From positions 1 through 43,513 of the forward strand of contig DATJFH010000112.1 of NCBI GenBank assembly GCA_035495815.1: a DNA stretch of 43,513 nt. Reading direction: 5' to 3'. Made by a program: the position numbers and the translations under genes. This document shows positions 7,321 to 15,572 of this stretch, piece after piece. A model generated the notes under the pieces. It did no database searches. It was not told where the DNA came from and saw only the letters and a list, made by a program, of their open reading frames with translations. Numbering within the stretch: position 1 is the first letter of the stretch; each line of letters opens with the position of its first letter. The DNA is from DATJFH01 sp035495815 (GTDB lineage: Bacteria > Acidobacteriota > Terriglobia > Bryobacterales > Bryobacteraceae).

Positions 7321-8550
7321 ATGCTGCGCTACTTGGCGGACAAACTGCGCTGGCGCATCCTGGCTCTTCTATTCCTGGCCACGGTCATCAACTTTGTCGA
7401 CCGCCAGACTCTCTCCGTCGTCGCGCCCGTGCTGCGTGACGAGTTCAAGTTTTCCAACCAGCAATACGGGTTGATCGTCGCGTGTTTCCAACTCGGAATG
7501 ATGCTGGCCGAATTTCCCATGGGGATGCTCATGGACCGCTGGGGCGTGCGGCGCGGGTTCTCGTTCGCGGTCATCTGGTGGTCCATCGCCAGCGCGATGC
7601 ACGGACTGGCGAATTCGGTGACCCAGTTCGGATTGCTGCGGTTCTGGCTCGGAACCGGGGAATGCGGCAATTTTTCGGGCTCCACCAAAGTGGTGGGGGA
7701 ATGGTTCCCGCCCAAAGAGCGCGCGCTGGCGGTGGGGATTTTCAACGGCGGCACCATGGTGGGATCCATCCTCGCGCCGCCGCTGGTGGTGTGGCTCGTA
7801 CATCTTTACGGTTGGCGCGTCGCCTTCGTCGTGCCGAGCGCGCTGGGGCTGGTGTGGGTCCTGCTGTGGCTGAAGACTTACCGGCCGAACGCCGAAAGTT
7901 TCGGAGCCGCCGGGAAGCCACCTACCAATCGGGAGCTGCTGCGCCTGCGCCAGACCTGGGCCTGCATCCTGGCGCGGACGCTGGGCGGTCCGGTGATGCA
8001 CTTGTACGTCTACTGGCTGCCCGAGTATCTCTACCGCCAGCGCGGGTTCAGCCTGAAAGATATCGGTCTGTTCGCCTGGGTGCCGTTCCTCTTCGCCGAC
8101 GTAGGCAGTATTCTCGGCGGATGGTTCTCCGGGTGGCTGATCGCGCGCGGCTACGGGCTCCATGACGCGCGCAAGATTTCCATTGCGCTGAGCACGCTGC
8201 TCACCGCGGCCAGCATCGGCGTGGCGATTGTCGAGAGCATTCCGGTGGCGTTCGCGCTCATCTGCACGGCCATGTTCGGTTTCATGTGGATGTCGGCCAC
8301 TCTGTTCGCGGTATTTTCGGACCTGTTTCCGGAGAACGCCGTGGGGCGGGTGACCGGGCTGACGGGCGTAGGGAACGGCGCCTCCAGCATGATCCTGAAC
8401 TTCGCCACCGGTTACGTGGTCGACCGGTTTTCGTACGTGCCGGTCTTTGCCATGGCCGGGCTGCTTCCCGCTCTGGGGATGGGGCTGCTGTTTTTGCTCG
8501 CGGGCCGCATCGAGCGGGTTAAGATAAAAGCTCCTCATGCCGGTTCCTGA
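7321..8550 (+). CDS. MFS transporter, ACS/hexuronate-transporter-like
   Basis: Twelve-helix inner-membrane symporter of 409 residues. The first helix carries NFVDRQTLSVVAPVL, which resembles the anion:cation symporter branch (ExuT and relatives that import hexuronates or other organic acids). The loop 2-3 MFS motif appears as GMLMDRWGVRRG, and GEWFPPKERALAVGIFN is also typical of this branch. The start is the ATG at 7321, preceded by GGGGA four bases upstream. It overlaps the following phosphate acetyltransferase gene by 14 bases, so translation is probably coupled and the imported substrate may feed acetyl-CoA/acetyl-phosphate metabolism. The substrate itself cannot be read from sequence. 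Confidence 0.9.
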   Translation: MLRYLADKLRWRILALLFLATVINFVDRQTLSVVAPVLRDEFKFSNQQYGLIVACFQLGMMLAEFPMGMLMDRWGVRRGFSFAVIWWSIASAMHGLANSVTQFGLLRFWLGTGECGNFSGSTKVVGEWFPPKERALAVGIFNGGTMVGSILAPPLVVWLVHLYGWRVAFVVPSALGLVWVLLWLKTYRPNAESFGAAGKPPTNRELLRLRQTWACILARTLGGPVMHLYVYWLPEYLYRQRGFSLKDIGLFAWVPFLFADVGSILGGWFSGWLIARGYGLHDARKISIALSTLLTAASIGVAIVESIPVAFALICTAMFGFMWMSATLFAVFSDLFPENAVGRVTGLTGVGNGASSMILNFATGYVVDRFSYVPVFAMAGLLPALGMGLLFLLAGRIERVKIKAPHAGS

Positions 8551-9547
8551 ATCCGCCGCGGCGTTTCTCGCCGGACTGATTGAGCGCGCGCGCCGCTCCC
8601 GGAAAAGAATCGTATTTCCCGAAGGCGGCGATCCCAGAGTGCTGGCCGCGTCGGCGAAGCTCGCCCGCCAGGGCATCCTGCATCCGATTCTGATCGGCCG
8701 CCAGCCGGGCTCCGCGCCGGAAGGCGTCACTTTCGTGGATCCGGAAACCTCGCCGGCCGCGGCCAGGTATACCGCGCTCTACCATGAGCGAAGGCGCGCG
8801 AAAGGGATTACCCAGATCGAAGCCGCGGCCATGGCGCGCCGGCCCCTCTACTTCGCGGCCCTGATGGTCGCGGCCGGGGACGCCGACGGCAGCGTCGGGG
8901 GCGCCGCGAATACCACGGCCGAGACCGTCCGGGCGGCGCTCCACTGCGTAGGAGCCAAACCCGGCGTACGGGTGGTGTCGAGCGTGTTCCTCATGGCGGT
9001 CCACAATTCCGAGTTCGGACATAAAGGACTGCTCTCCTTCGCCGACTGCGCCATCGTCATCGAGCCGACGGCCTCGCAACTGGCCGAAATCGCCATCGCC
9101 ACCGCGCACACTACGCGGACGCTGCTCGACGCGGAGCCCGTGGTCGCCCTGTTATCGTTCTCGACCAAAGGCAGCGGCCGGCACAAACAGGTGGACCAGG
9201 TGATCGAAGCATTGCGTATCGTTCGCGAGCGCGCCCCGGAATTGCACGCCGACGGCGAGTTGCAAGCCGACGCGGCGCTATGCAAAGTCGTGGGCGGGTC
9301 GAAAGCGCCGGGGTCGACGGTCGCCGGGTGCGCCAATACGCTGATCTTCCCCAACCTGGCGGCCGGCAACATCGGTTACAAACTGGTGGAGAGGCTGGGC
9401 GGCGCCGTGGCCATCGGACCTTTTTTGCAGGGCCTGGCCAAGCCGGCGAACGATCTGTCGCGCGGCTGTTCGGCGGAGGATGTCTTCAATACCGCCGTGG
9501 TCACGGCAATCCAGTGCCAAGCAATTAGCGGGCCAGTCCTTGCCTAA
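8537..9547 (+). CDS. pta: Phosphate acetyltransferase, short form
   Basis: Cytosolic enzyme converting acetyl-CoA and phosphate to acetyl-phosphate and CoA. The 336 residues cover only the catalytic PTA/PTB domain, as in the short Pta class without the N-terminal DRTGG/BioD-like extensions. Visible family sequence includes RIVFPEGGDPRVLAAS at the N-terminus, GDADGSVGGAANTTAETVRAAL in the centre, LLSFSTKGSGRHKQVDQV, and GCANTLIFPNLAAGNIGYKL and RLGGAVAIGPFLQG near the C-terminus. It overlaps the MFS transporter gene by 14 bases. No ackA gene is found next to it; acetate kinase could be elsewhere. A phosphate butyryltransferase is possible in principle, but the motifs fit Pta better. Confidence 0.93.
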   Translation: MPVPESAAAFLAGLIERARRSRKRIVFPEGGDPRVLAASAKLARQGILHPILIGRQPGSAPEGVTFVDPETSPAAARYTALYHERRRAKGITQIEAAAMARRPLYFAALMVAAGDADGSVGGAANTTAETVRAALHCVGAKPGVRVVSSVFLMAVHNSEFGHKGLLSFADCAIVIEPTASQLAEIAIATAHTTRTLLDAEPVVALLSFSTKGSGRHKQVDQVIEALRIVRERAPELHADGELQADAALCKVVGGSKAPGSTVAGCANTLIFPNLAAGNIGYKLVERLGGAVAIGPFLQGLAKPANDLSRGCSAEDVFNTAVVTAIQCQAISGPVLA

Positions 9548-9568
9548 AACAGTGGCCGGCCCGCGACC

Positions 9569-9892
9569 TTACTGCAGTTCGATCGAGCTGACCTTGACCG
9601 TATCCCCGTCCAATGAACCGCTGACCTTCGCCTTCAGGTCCTTTTCCTTGGAGGTCGCCTTCAGGGTCGCCAGCGCTTTCGCGTTGCCGGTCTCGTCGAA
9701 CTTCACGAACTTGCCATCCGAGAGCACCAGGCCGTAGCCACCCTTGGCGCAACCCACCGCGCATTTGGTGGTGTGGCCCGCGAGGTCCTTTCCCTTACAC
9801 ATGACGTCCACCAGGGTTCCGCTCCAGGTCTCGGCGAACGCTAAAGCCGAAACCAGCGATATCCCCGCGCAAAGCATAAGAATTCGTTTCAT
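9569..9892 (-). CDS. Small exported hypothetical protein with conserved-looking cysteines
   Basis: A 107-residue protein with a clear Sec signal peptide (MKRILMLCAGISLVSALAFA, cleavage expected after AFA). The mature part begins ETWSGTLVDVMCKGKDLAGHTTKCAVGCAKGG, with cysteines near 32, 44 and 48 and a histidine near 40. It continues with GLVLSDGKFVKFDETGN and a lysine-rich beta segment ending in VKVSSIELQ. The pattern resembles small periplasmic beta-rich proteins common in Acidobacteria genomes, and the Cys/His cluster could form disulfides or bind metal. The ribosome-binding site GGAGA lies seven bases before the ATG at 9892. The cupin gene upstream on the same strand ends about 60 bp before. 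Function unknown. Confidence 0.85.
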   Translation of the reverse strand: MKRILMLCAGISLVSALAFAETWSGTLVDVMCKGKDLAGHTTKCAVGCAKGGYGLVLSDGKFVKFDETGNAKALATLKATSKEKDLKAKVSGSLDGDTVKVSSIELQ

Positions 9893-9952
9893 TTATGTCT
9901 CCTTCCTCATAGTACGTTGTTTCCCGGCCGCCAGATCTTCCCCCTTATTGTT

Positions 9953-10318
9953 TCAATCTTTGTCGCGATGTACCGTATCGGGAGAGAAAGCCGGGAGGCA
10001 GACCGCGATATATTCCGCGCCTTCGGCCCCAGGCGTGCTATAGCGCACCCATTCTCCCTTATGAGTGATAACGGCCTGGCCGGCGGCTACGTCTAACGAT
10101 CCGTAGAGGTGTTCCACTCTCAACATGCCTTTGAGAACAATCGTATATTCATCGAACTCGGGGGTTTGTCCGGGTTCGAGCCAGCCGCCCGGACTGCGCA
10201 TGTGGGCGACACTGGTTTCGCGGGTCCCGGAATTCACGCGGCCGACATATTCCTCGATCCTTTTCGGCTTGTTTCCCGCGGCTTCAATACGTGTGGGTTG
10301 AGTAATGAGGGTGGGCAT
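9953..10318 (-). CDS. Cupin-domain protein
   Basis: A 121-residue single-domain cupin, predicted as a small beta-barrel. The core segment GQTPEFDEYTIVLKGMLRVEHL corresponds to cupin motif 1 in a divergent form: the usual two histidines are not both present, and E/D residues occupy metal-ligand positions. VAAGQAVITHKGEWVRYSTPGAEGAEYIAV corresponds to motif 2. Such small cupins may isomerise, bind or sense a small metabolite. The ATG at 10318 has AAGGGACACG just upstream as a ribosome-binding site. It is divergent from the hypothetical gene at 10390, with a 71-bp shared intergenic region. The substrate is unknown. Confidence 0.85.
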   Translation of the reverse strand: MPTLITQPTRIEAAGNKPKRIEEYVGRVNSGTRETSVAHMRSPGGWLEPGQTPEFDEYTIVLKGMLRVEHLYGSLDVAAGQAVITHKGEWVRYSTPGAEGAEYIAVCLPAFSPDTVHRDKD

Positions 10319-10337
10319 CGTGTCCCTTCAAAAATGC

Positions 10338-10367
10338 TTGCTACAAGCCTCCGAAGACGTTTATACT
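10338..10367 (+). promoter_or_regulatory. Candidate sigma-70 promoter for the gene at 10390
   Basis: TTGCTA (10338-10343) and TATACT (10362-10367) are separated by 18 bases. Transcription would start about 15 bases before the ATG at 10390. Confidence 0.4.
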
Positions 10368-10389
10368 AACATTTTCGCTGACCTTTGCT

Positions 10390-10656
10390 ATGACGGCGAG
10401 AGATGATTTCGATCCCCTGGCTCCGCAACGGGAGGCCGCGTTTTTCTACGGATTGTTCCTCCGCGGCCACCGTGTCGAAGATCTGCGTCAAGATATCGAC
10501 GTGCCGCGGAATATGCTGGAAAAGTGGCTCCGCGCTCCGGATTTCGAGATAAACTTCCGCGAGTCGCTGCAGAAAGTATACAGTTACCGGAAGCAGGTGC
10601 TCGCCATCTTCGACGGTCTGGTTCTGAACGAGCAGAACAAGCCGCGCGTGCAGTAG
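10390..10656 (+). CDS. Small hypothetical protein, possible helix-turn-helix fold
   Basis: An 88-residue open frame with codon use matching its neighbours. It is predicted to be mostly helical: an N-terminal helix rich in aromatic residues (QREAAFFYGLFLRG), then HRVEDLRQDIDVPRNMLEKWL, whose spacing resembles a helix-turn-helix such as those in small DNA-binding or transposase-associated domains. A third amphipathic helix follows (FRESLQKVYSYRKQVLAIFDGLVLNE). There is a reasonable promoter upstream but no clear ribosome-binding site. It precedes the methyltransferase/glycosyltransferase cassette by about 75 bp on the same strand. I do not recognise a family; the DNA-binding suggestion is weak. 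Confidence 0.65.
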   Translation: MTARDDFDPLAPQREAAFFYGLFLRGHRVEDLRQDIDVPRNMLEKWLRAPDFEINFRESLQKVYSYRKQVLAIFDGLVLNEQNKPRVQ

Positions 10657-10695
10657 CTCGCGTGAAGGGCCAAGCGCCCCGCGGCATCGCCTCGT

Positions 10696-10724
10696 TTGAA
10701 CGCTCCACAATGCCATGTTACAGT
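10696..10724 (+). promoter_or_regulatory. Candidate leaderless promoter of the methyltransferase gene
   Basis: TTGAAC (10696-10701), a 17-base spacer and TACAGT (10719-10724) are followed by exactly six bases and the ATG at 10731. Transcription would begin at the start codon itself, which explains the absence of a ribosome-binding site. Confidence 0.45.
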
Positions 10725-10730
10725 CCATCT

Positions 10731-11423
10731 ATGGCCCTGGGAACCGTGGCTCGCGGCCCCTACACTTACAAGAGTAGCCCGCACAGCAGTCATTCCCTGC
10801 TTCTGGACGCCCTACAAGCCGAGGGCCGCGGGCAGCGCGTCCTCGACGTGGGCTGCGCGGGAGGGTATCTTGCCCAGATCCTGGCGTCGCGCGGTTACCA
10901 GGTTGTCGGCATCGAACGGCCCGGAGGTTGTGGCGATTACTTCCCGGACAACGTGGAACTGGTCGAAGCGGACCTGGACGCAGGGCTCCCCCGGCTTTCC
11001 GGTAAATTCCAGTTCGTCATTTGCGGTGACGTGCTCGAACATTTGAAGGATCCGGCCCGGATGCTGGCCCAGATTGCTTCGGTACTCACGCCGGACGGCC
11101 GCGTGTTGGCCTCCGTCCCCAACAGCGGGAATGTATACTTCCGGCTCAACATTCTGGCCGGCCGCTTCCCCCGGGAGGACAAAGGACTGTTCGATCGAAC
11201 GCATCTGCACTTCTATATGTGGGAAGGCTGGAAAGACCTGTTCGAATCCGCCGGGTTTCAGATCGAGAGACGGAAGGTGAGCGGCGTCCCCGTGGCCCTC
11301 GCTCTCGACGGGTGGAACCCGGCGCCCGTCCGGGTCCTTGAGAAACTGGCCTATGCCGCGGCGCGACTCCGGCCGACTTTGTTCGCCTATCAGTTCGTGC
11401 TCACCGCGCGGAGGCTGCCCTGA
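10731..11423 (+). CDS. Class I SAM-dependent methyltransferase
   Basis: A 230-residue cytosolic methyltransferase of the Methyltransf_11/23 type. Motif I is RVLDVGCAGGYLAQIL, with QVVGIE at the end of strand 2. The post-I region carries FVICGDVLEHLKDPARML, and a later strand contains PDGRVLASVPNSGNVYFRLN. The GDVLEHL segment and the RTHLHFYMWEGWKDLFESAGF stretch are like methyltransferases found in glycan or lipid-linked saccharide loci. The start at 10731 is supported by a -10-like TACAGT six bases upstream; another in-frame ATG lies at 10710. It is followed by a GT2 glycosyltransferase and a large membrane protein, all closely packed, so the acceptor is probably a sugar or polyprenyl-linked glycan (inference). 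Confidence 0.88.
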   Translation: MALGTVARGPYTYKSSPHSSHSLLLDALQAEGRGQRVLDVGCAGGYLAQILASRGYQVVGIERPGGCGDYFPDNVELVEADLDAGLPRLSGKFQFVICGDVLEHLKDPARMLAQIASVLTPDGRVLASVPNSGNVYFRLNILAGRFPREDKGLFDRTHLHFYMWEGWKDLFESAGFQIERRKVSGVPVALALDGWNPAPVRVLEKLAYAAARLRPTLFAYQFVLTARRLP

Positions 11424-11446
11424 CGCCGCGCAGTAAGTCGAAAGTC

Positions 11447-12226
11447 GTGGTGGTCATGCCCGCTTACAATGCGGCGAAGACACTGCACATGACTTACGCC
11501 GACCTTCCCCGCGAGATGGTCGACCTGGTCATCCTGGTGGATGACGGCAGCAAGGACGAAACGGCCCGCATCGCCCGGGAACTCGGGCTCGAGTTGTTCG
11601 TACACGACCGCAACTACGGCTACGGCGCCAATCAGAAGACGTGCTACCGGGAAGCGCTCAAAGCCGGCGCCGATATCGTGGTGATGGTGCACCCCGATTA
11701 TCAGTACGATCCCACGCTGCTTCCGCAGATCATTCGCCCCATTCAGGACGATGCCGCGGACGTGGTACTCGGATCGAGGCTGCTCGGCGCCAATGCGCTG
11801 GCGCAGGGGATGCCCTGGTGGAAGTTCTATTCCAACCGGTTTCTGACGATGCTCGAGAATTGGGTATTCGGCCTGAATCTGTCCGAGTATCACACCGGCT
11901 ACCGGGCCTTCCGGCGCGAAGTCCTCGAACAGGTGAATCTCCAGATGAACTCCGACGCGTTCATCTTCGACCAGGAGATCATGGCTCAGATCGTCCAGAT
12001 CAGGATGCGCATCGCCGAGGTGCCCGTCCCCACCCGGTATTTTGCTCAGGCCTCTTCGGCTTCTTTCGTGCAAAGCTCCATTTACGGGCTCTCCATTCTG
12101 TGGGTGCTGGCGAAGTACGTGATGCACCGTTCCGGAATCCGGCGTCAGTTGCAGTTCGAAAGCCTGGAGCGCCGCTATAGCGGACCGGCGGATTCACCCG
12201 GCGCCAAGGCTTCCGCCAAACCATGA
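11447..12226 (+). CDS. Family 2 glycosyltransferase, dolichol-phosphate-mannosyltransferase-like
   Basis: GT-A enzyme expected to transfer a sugar from a nucleotide donor to a polyprenyl phosphate or glycan at the cytoplasmic face of the membrane. It contains MPAYNAAKTL at the N-terminus, ILVDDGSKDET (D32/D33) and the metal-site region VMVHPDYQYDP. VVLGSRLLG and the acceptor-loop segment SEYHTGYRAFRREVL follow, and a hydrophobic stretch near the C-terminus (SIYGLSILWVLAKYVM) may associate with the membrane. I use the GTG at 11447. A rarer CTG at 11420, overlapping the upstream stop, would add TPRSKSKVV and complete the first beta strand, so the true start may be there. It overlaps the next gene by four bases (ATGA). 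Confidence 0.9.
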   Translation: MVVMPAYNAAKTLHMTYADLPREMVDLVILVDDGSKDETARIARELGLELFVHDRNYGYGANQKTCYREALKAGADIVVMVHPDYQYDPTLLPQIIRPIQDDAADVVLGSRLLGANALAQGMPWWKFYSNRFLTMLENWVFGLNLSEYHTGYRAFRREVLEQVNLQMNSDAFIFDQEIMAQIVQIRMRIAEVPVPTRYFAQASSASFVQSSIYGLSILWVLAKYVMHRSGIRRQLQFESLERRYSGPADSPGAKASAKP

Positions 12227-14217
12227 AGAGCGGATCGGCGGCCCCCGGGGCGTCGATTCTCCTCGATTTCGCGGTCCTCTTTCTCCTCACCGCGTTCCTC
12301 ATCCAGCCTCTGTTCAAAGTGAAGTATATGGACAAGTGGGCGTCCATCGAGAGTACTTTCATCGCGGACGCCAGGTTCCTGAAAGAACACTGGCCGCACC
12401 CCCGCTGGCAGCCGCTGTGGTACGGCGGTACCAGGTTCGACTATATCTATCCACCCGCGCTCCGCTATGGCACGGCCGCGCTGGCGAAATTCTACCCGAT
12501 GAACGAAGCGCGCGCCTACCATCTCTACACGGCGTTCTTTTATTGCGCCGGAATTGCGGGTGTCTATCTGCTGGCGCGGGTCGCCGGAGGCTCCCGGGGC
12601 GCGGCGTGGCTGGCGGCGGGCGCCGCGGCCGTAATCTCCCCATCCTATCTGTTTCTGGCGGCTTGGCGAGCCGATTCGAACCCGCTGCATCCGCTGCGCC
12701 TCGGCGTGCTGGTGCGTTATGGCGAGGGGCCGCACATCTCGTCGCTCGCCGTACTCCCCGTCGCGCTGACCTTCTCGCTCCGCGCGCTCGAGGCGTGGCG
12801 TCCGCCGGCCATGGCTGCGGCAGCCGCCGGCTGCGCGCTGGTGGTCTCGACCAATTTCTACGGCGCGACGGCGTTGGCCATCTGCTTCCCCATCCTTGTC
12901 TGGAGCCTCTGGATCACCCGCCAGGACTCCGCTGTCTGGATGCGCGCGGCCGCCGTGTGTGTGCTGGCGTACGGACTCACCGCCTTCTGGCTCGTGCCCT
13001 CCTACCTGCGCGTCACCATCGCCAACCTGAGGCTGGTTTCCCGGCCCGGCAACACCTGGTCGATCCTGGCCGCGCTGGCGTTGGCCGCGGCCTTCATGGC
13101 CTTGACAGCGAAATGGGCGCGCGGACGGAGAGAGCTGTTCTACCTGGTCTTCGTGGCCGGCTTCGCGCTGTTCCTGGCGCTGGACGTCCTGGGGAATTAC
13201 TTCGCCGGATTCCGTGTCGCCGGCGAGCCGCTGCGTCTGGTTCCGGAGCTAGATTTGGCGCTCCTGTTGCTCGCCGCCGAGGGCTTGCGAAGGTTGTGGT
13301 CCTGCGGCCTGCCGCACCGGCGCAAACTGGCCGTCGCCCTGACCCTGGCCGGACTGGCGCCCGCAGCCGGCTACCTACGGCATCCCTGGAGCATCATCGT
13401 CCGGTACCCCGATCATCGCGACCGCGTGGAATACAAACTCGCCGAATGGATGGGTACCCATTTACCCGGCGCCCGCGCCATGGTTACCGGCTCGGTCCGG
13501 TTCTGGTATGACGCCTGGCGCGATCTGGCGCAGGTCGGCGGCGGCTCCGAGCAGGGCGTCCTCAATCCCGTGGTGACCCTGGCGCCGCTGCAGACGGCGG
13601 CCGACGCTGACGCCGTATCCGCCATACGCTGGATGCAGAGCTACGGCGTGGACGCCATCGTCGTGAACGGCAGGACATCCCGCGAGATTTATCACGATTG
13701 GGTTTATCCGGAGAAATTCGTGAACGTGCTGCCGGTCCTCCATGACGACGGCGAGGGCAATGTCATCTATCGCGTGCCGCGCCGCTTTCCGGATCTGGCC
13801 CGGGTCGTTGAATCCTGGCGCATCCGCTCCATCGATCCGATGGCGCTGGCCTGGGATCCCGGCCGGCTGCAAAGATATGCGGCGGCGCTCGAAGAGGGGC
13901 CGGACGAGCGCGCGGTAATGGCCTGGGATGGGGTCGATGCCTTCCGTATCCGCGCCGGCATCGCGAGCGGACAGGCGCTGGTCGCGCAGGTGGCCTACGA
14001 TCCCGCATGGCGCGCCGAGTCGGACGGCGCCGCCCTCGTGATTCACAAGGATCCGTTCGGACAGATGCTGATCGAGGCACCGCCCGGCCGTCACGACATC
14101 CGCGTGCGTTTTGAGACGCCGCTCGAAAATCGCATCGGACAGATCGTTAGCCTCATGTCAGCCATCGCGGCGATCGCTCTGGCCGGCTACCGGCTCGCCA
14201 TCCCCCGCCTGGCCTGA
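12223..14217 (+). CDS. Large multi-span membrane protein, GT-C/YfhO-like
   Basis: A 664-residue protein with about ten or more hydrophobic helices in the first 390 residues and a mostly soluble region after that, probably periplasmic, closing with one more helix (about 643-658). The first loop has IESTFIADARFLKEHWPHPRWQPLWYGGTRF, with acidic and aromatic residues after helix 1, resembling GT-C glycosyltransferases and the YfhO/6-pyruvoyl-tetrahydropterin-synthase-related membrane family. The soluble part carries YKLAEWMGTHLPGARAM and YGVDAIVVNGRTSR. It starts within the end of the GT2 gene (ATGA overlap), so the GT2 may make a polyprenyl-linked sugar that this protein uses outside the membrane. 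Enzymatic activity is inferred from topology and context only. Confidence 0.8.
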   Translation: MKSGSAAPGASILLDFAVLFLLTAFLIQPLFKVKYMDKWASIESTFIADARFLKEHWPHPRWQPLWYGGTRFDYIYPPALRYGTAALAKFYPMNEARAYHLYTAFFYCAGIAGVYLLARVAGGSRGAAWLAAGAAAVISPSYLFLAAWRADSNPLHPLRLGVLVRYGEGPHISSLAVLPVALTFSLRALEAWRPPAMAAAAAGCALVVSTNFYGATALAICFPILVWSLWITRQDSAVWMRAAAVCVLAYGLTAFWLVPSYLRVTIANLRLVSRPGNTWSILAALALAAAFMALTAKWARGRRELFYLVFVAGFALFLALDVLGNYFAGFRVAGEPLRLVPELDLALLLLAAEGLRRLWSCGLPHRRKLAVALTLAGLAPAAGYLRHPWSIIVRYPDHRDRVEYKLAEWMGTHLPGARAMVTGSVRFWYDAWRDLAQVGGGSEQGVLNPVVTLAPLQTAADADAVSAIRWMQSYGVDAIVVNGRTSREIYHDWVYPEKFVNVLPVLHDDGEGNVIYRVPRRFPDLARVVESWRIRSIDPMALAWDPGRLQRYAAALEEGPDERAVMAWDGVDAFRIRAGIASGQALVAQVAYDPAWRAESDGAALVIHKDPFGQMLIEAPPGRHDIRVRFETPLENRIGQIVSLMSAIAAIALAGYRLAIPRLA

Positions 14218-14224
14218 CGAAAGT

Positions 14225-14923
14225 TTACCTGCCGGTCCAGACCGGCGCCAGCCACGCCACCGGTTTGGCCGGATCGGCGCCCGGCGCGTCGCCGCCTCCC
14301 GCGGTCCATACGCGCACGAAGAAGAACCTGCTGGCCGAATCCCGGATCGAGGGCGTCCAGTGGGCGGAGTGGCCGGTCTCGGGAGTGAATTCCCGCACTA
14401 CCTCGCCGCCATCTTTCACGATGTCGATCTTCGTGATCCTGTCCTTCGGATTCGACGTATCGGGGTCGCTGATCGAGATATCGAACAGAAACACCTCCGG
14501 CCGGTTCAGGGTCGAGCCCATGATGGAGCCGTTCACCGTGTACCTGCAGGCGAGGTTCCCGTCGAGCGAAGCGTAGGTGCGGCGGTTCTTCATCGCGTCC
14601 AGAATGTCCGCCTTGGTCCGGTTCTTCGCCAGCACGAAGGTGCGGGAGGTGGCGCGTCCGATCCCGGCCGTACCGTGGTTGTCGTTGCCGCACACCGGAG
14701 AAACCTTCCACCCCTTGTCGAGGGCGTTCACGAATCCGGCGTAATGGATCTTGTTGTTGGAATTGATCACTTCCAGCATCGTGATCACGTCGGTGACCCG
14801 CGGATCGCGATGCGCCCAGTTGGCGTACTGCCCGGCGCCGGGATGATTGAAGGTCGCCACCACGGGACCCTCGCCGTTCGGCCTGGCCGTGGCCAGCCAC
14901 CGATAAAACTTAGGCAGATCCAC
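14225..14923 (-). CDS. PHP metallohydrolase, 3' part separated by a frameshift
   Basis: This 232-codon frame continues the gene that starts at 15537 (or 15519) and is its C-terminal half. It carries a metal-site segment GPVVATFNHPG, then SPVCGNDNHGTAGIGRATSRTFVLAKN, and a beta-rich C-terminal domain (DISISDPDTSNPKDRITKIDIVKDGGEVV) ending in SRFFFVRVWT. The first possible start is a GTG at 14923, placed exactly where the upstream frame is lost, and there is no ribosome-binding site. It is therefore unlikely to be an independent gene. Its stop lies seven bases from the stop of the convergent membrane-protein gene. Together with the 5' part it makes a complete CehA/McbA-type protein of about 430 residues. 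Confidence 0.75.
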   Translation of the reverse strand: MDLPKFYRWLATARPNGEGPVVATFNHPGAGQYANWAHRDPRVTDVITMLEVINSNNKIHYAGFVNALDKGWKVSPVCGNDNHGTAGIGRATSRTFVLAKNRTKADILDAMKNRRTYASLDGNLACRYTVNGSIMGSTLNRPEVFLFDISISDPDTSNPKDRITKIDIVKDGGEVVREFTPETGHSAHWTPSIRDSASRFFFVRVWTAGGGDAPGADPAKPVAWLAPVWTGR

Positions 14924-15537
14924 CCCGGCGCCAGGGCGTTCAACATTCCGGCGCTGTTGATCACGTTGAAATGGCCCGTGCCGCCGGGTCCGTCGTTTTC
15001 GGAGAATTCAAAGCCCGCCAGCGCCGCGAACTCCGCGCTCGAAGCCGCCGCCGCCTGCTGCTTCGCGGCCGCCCACTCGGCGTTCGCTTCGGCAGGAGGC
15101 TGGAACGCCGCTTCCTGCGAATGGTCGCTGGTGACGTAAAAATCGTAGCCTTTGGCCTTCGCCAGGCTGTAGTGCTCCGAGGGCGGCCCCTGGCCTTCCC
15201 GCCAATCCGGCTTCAGCTTTACATCCGGACTCGGATACTGCGCGCCGTCGATCACGAAAATGCCCGAGCAGCCGTTCTGGCTTTTGACATAGCCGCTCGA
15301 CCAGGTGTGTACGGCCGCGCCCGGGCCGCGCGAATAGACCAGGATCCCGGCGCAGCCGTTCTTGGCCCACTGATCGCCGTGCGACCACGTGGACGCCGTG
15401 TGCGCGTGGGTGCTGCCCGCGTAGATGTGATACTCATCCGCTGATCTGCCGGTCTGCCCCGGCGCCGGCGTCAGGCTGAATGCCCAGAGCGCGGCCGCGG
15501 CGAGGCGGATTGGGAACATCGATAAGTGTGGCTGCAT
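14785..15537 (-). CDS. PHP-domain metallohydrolase (CehA/McbA-like), 5' part; frame lost at about 14925
   Basis: Secreted metal-dependent hydrolase. The N-terminus has a signal peptide (MFPIRLAAAALWAFSLTPAPGQ) from the in-frame ATG at 15519; an ATG at 15537 adds six residues. The mature part shows the first PHP metal motif STHAHT, then GYDFYVTSDHSQEAAF with a further Asp-His pair, then ALAGFEFSENDGPGGTGHFNVIN with Glu and His ligands. The meaningful sequence stops at LNALAPG: the run of four C at 14923-14926 (GGGG on the coding strand) would need one more base to read APGVDLPKFYRWLA and continue into the 3' part. After the shift the frame is nonsense to 14785. Either a real null mutation or a homopolymer sequencing error. 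Confidence 0.75.
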   Translation of the reverse strand: MQPHLSMFPIRLAAAALWAFSLTPAPGQTGRSADEYHIYAGSTHAHTASTWSHGDQWAKNGCAGILVYSRGPGAAVHTWSSGYVKSQNGCSGIFVIDGAQYPSPDVKLKPDWREGQGPPSEHYSLAKAKGYDFYVTSDHSQEAAFQPPAEANAEWAAAKQQAAAASSAEFAALAGFEFSENDGPGGTGHFNVINSAGMLNALAPGWICLSFIGGWPRPGRTARVPWWRPSIIPAPGSTPTGRIAIRGSPT

Positions 15538-15572
15538 CGGAGATAATCGGTAATAAGCCGACGCTCTTCATC

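Noticed and set aside
7369..8730. 453-codon minus-strand frame opposite the MFS transporter
   Set aside because: Rich in Arg, Gln, Pro and His, as typical of antisense frames over membrane-protein genes; the plus-strand MFS protein is clear.
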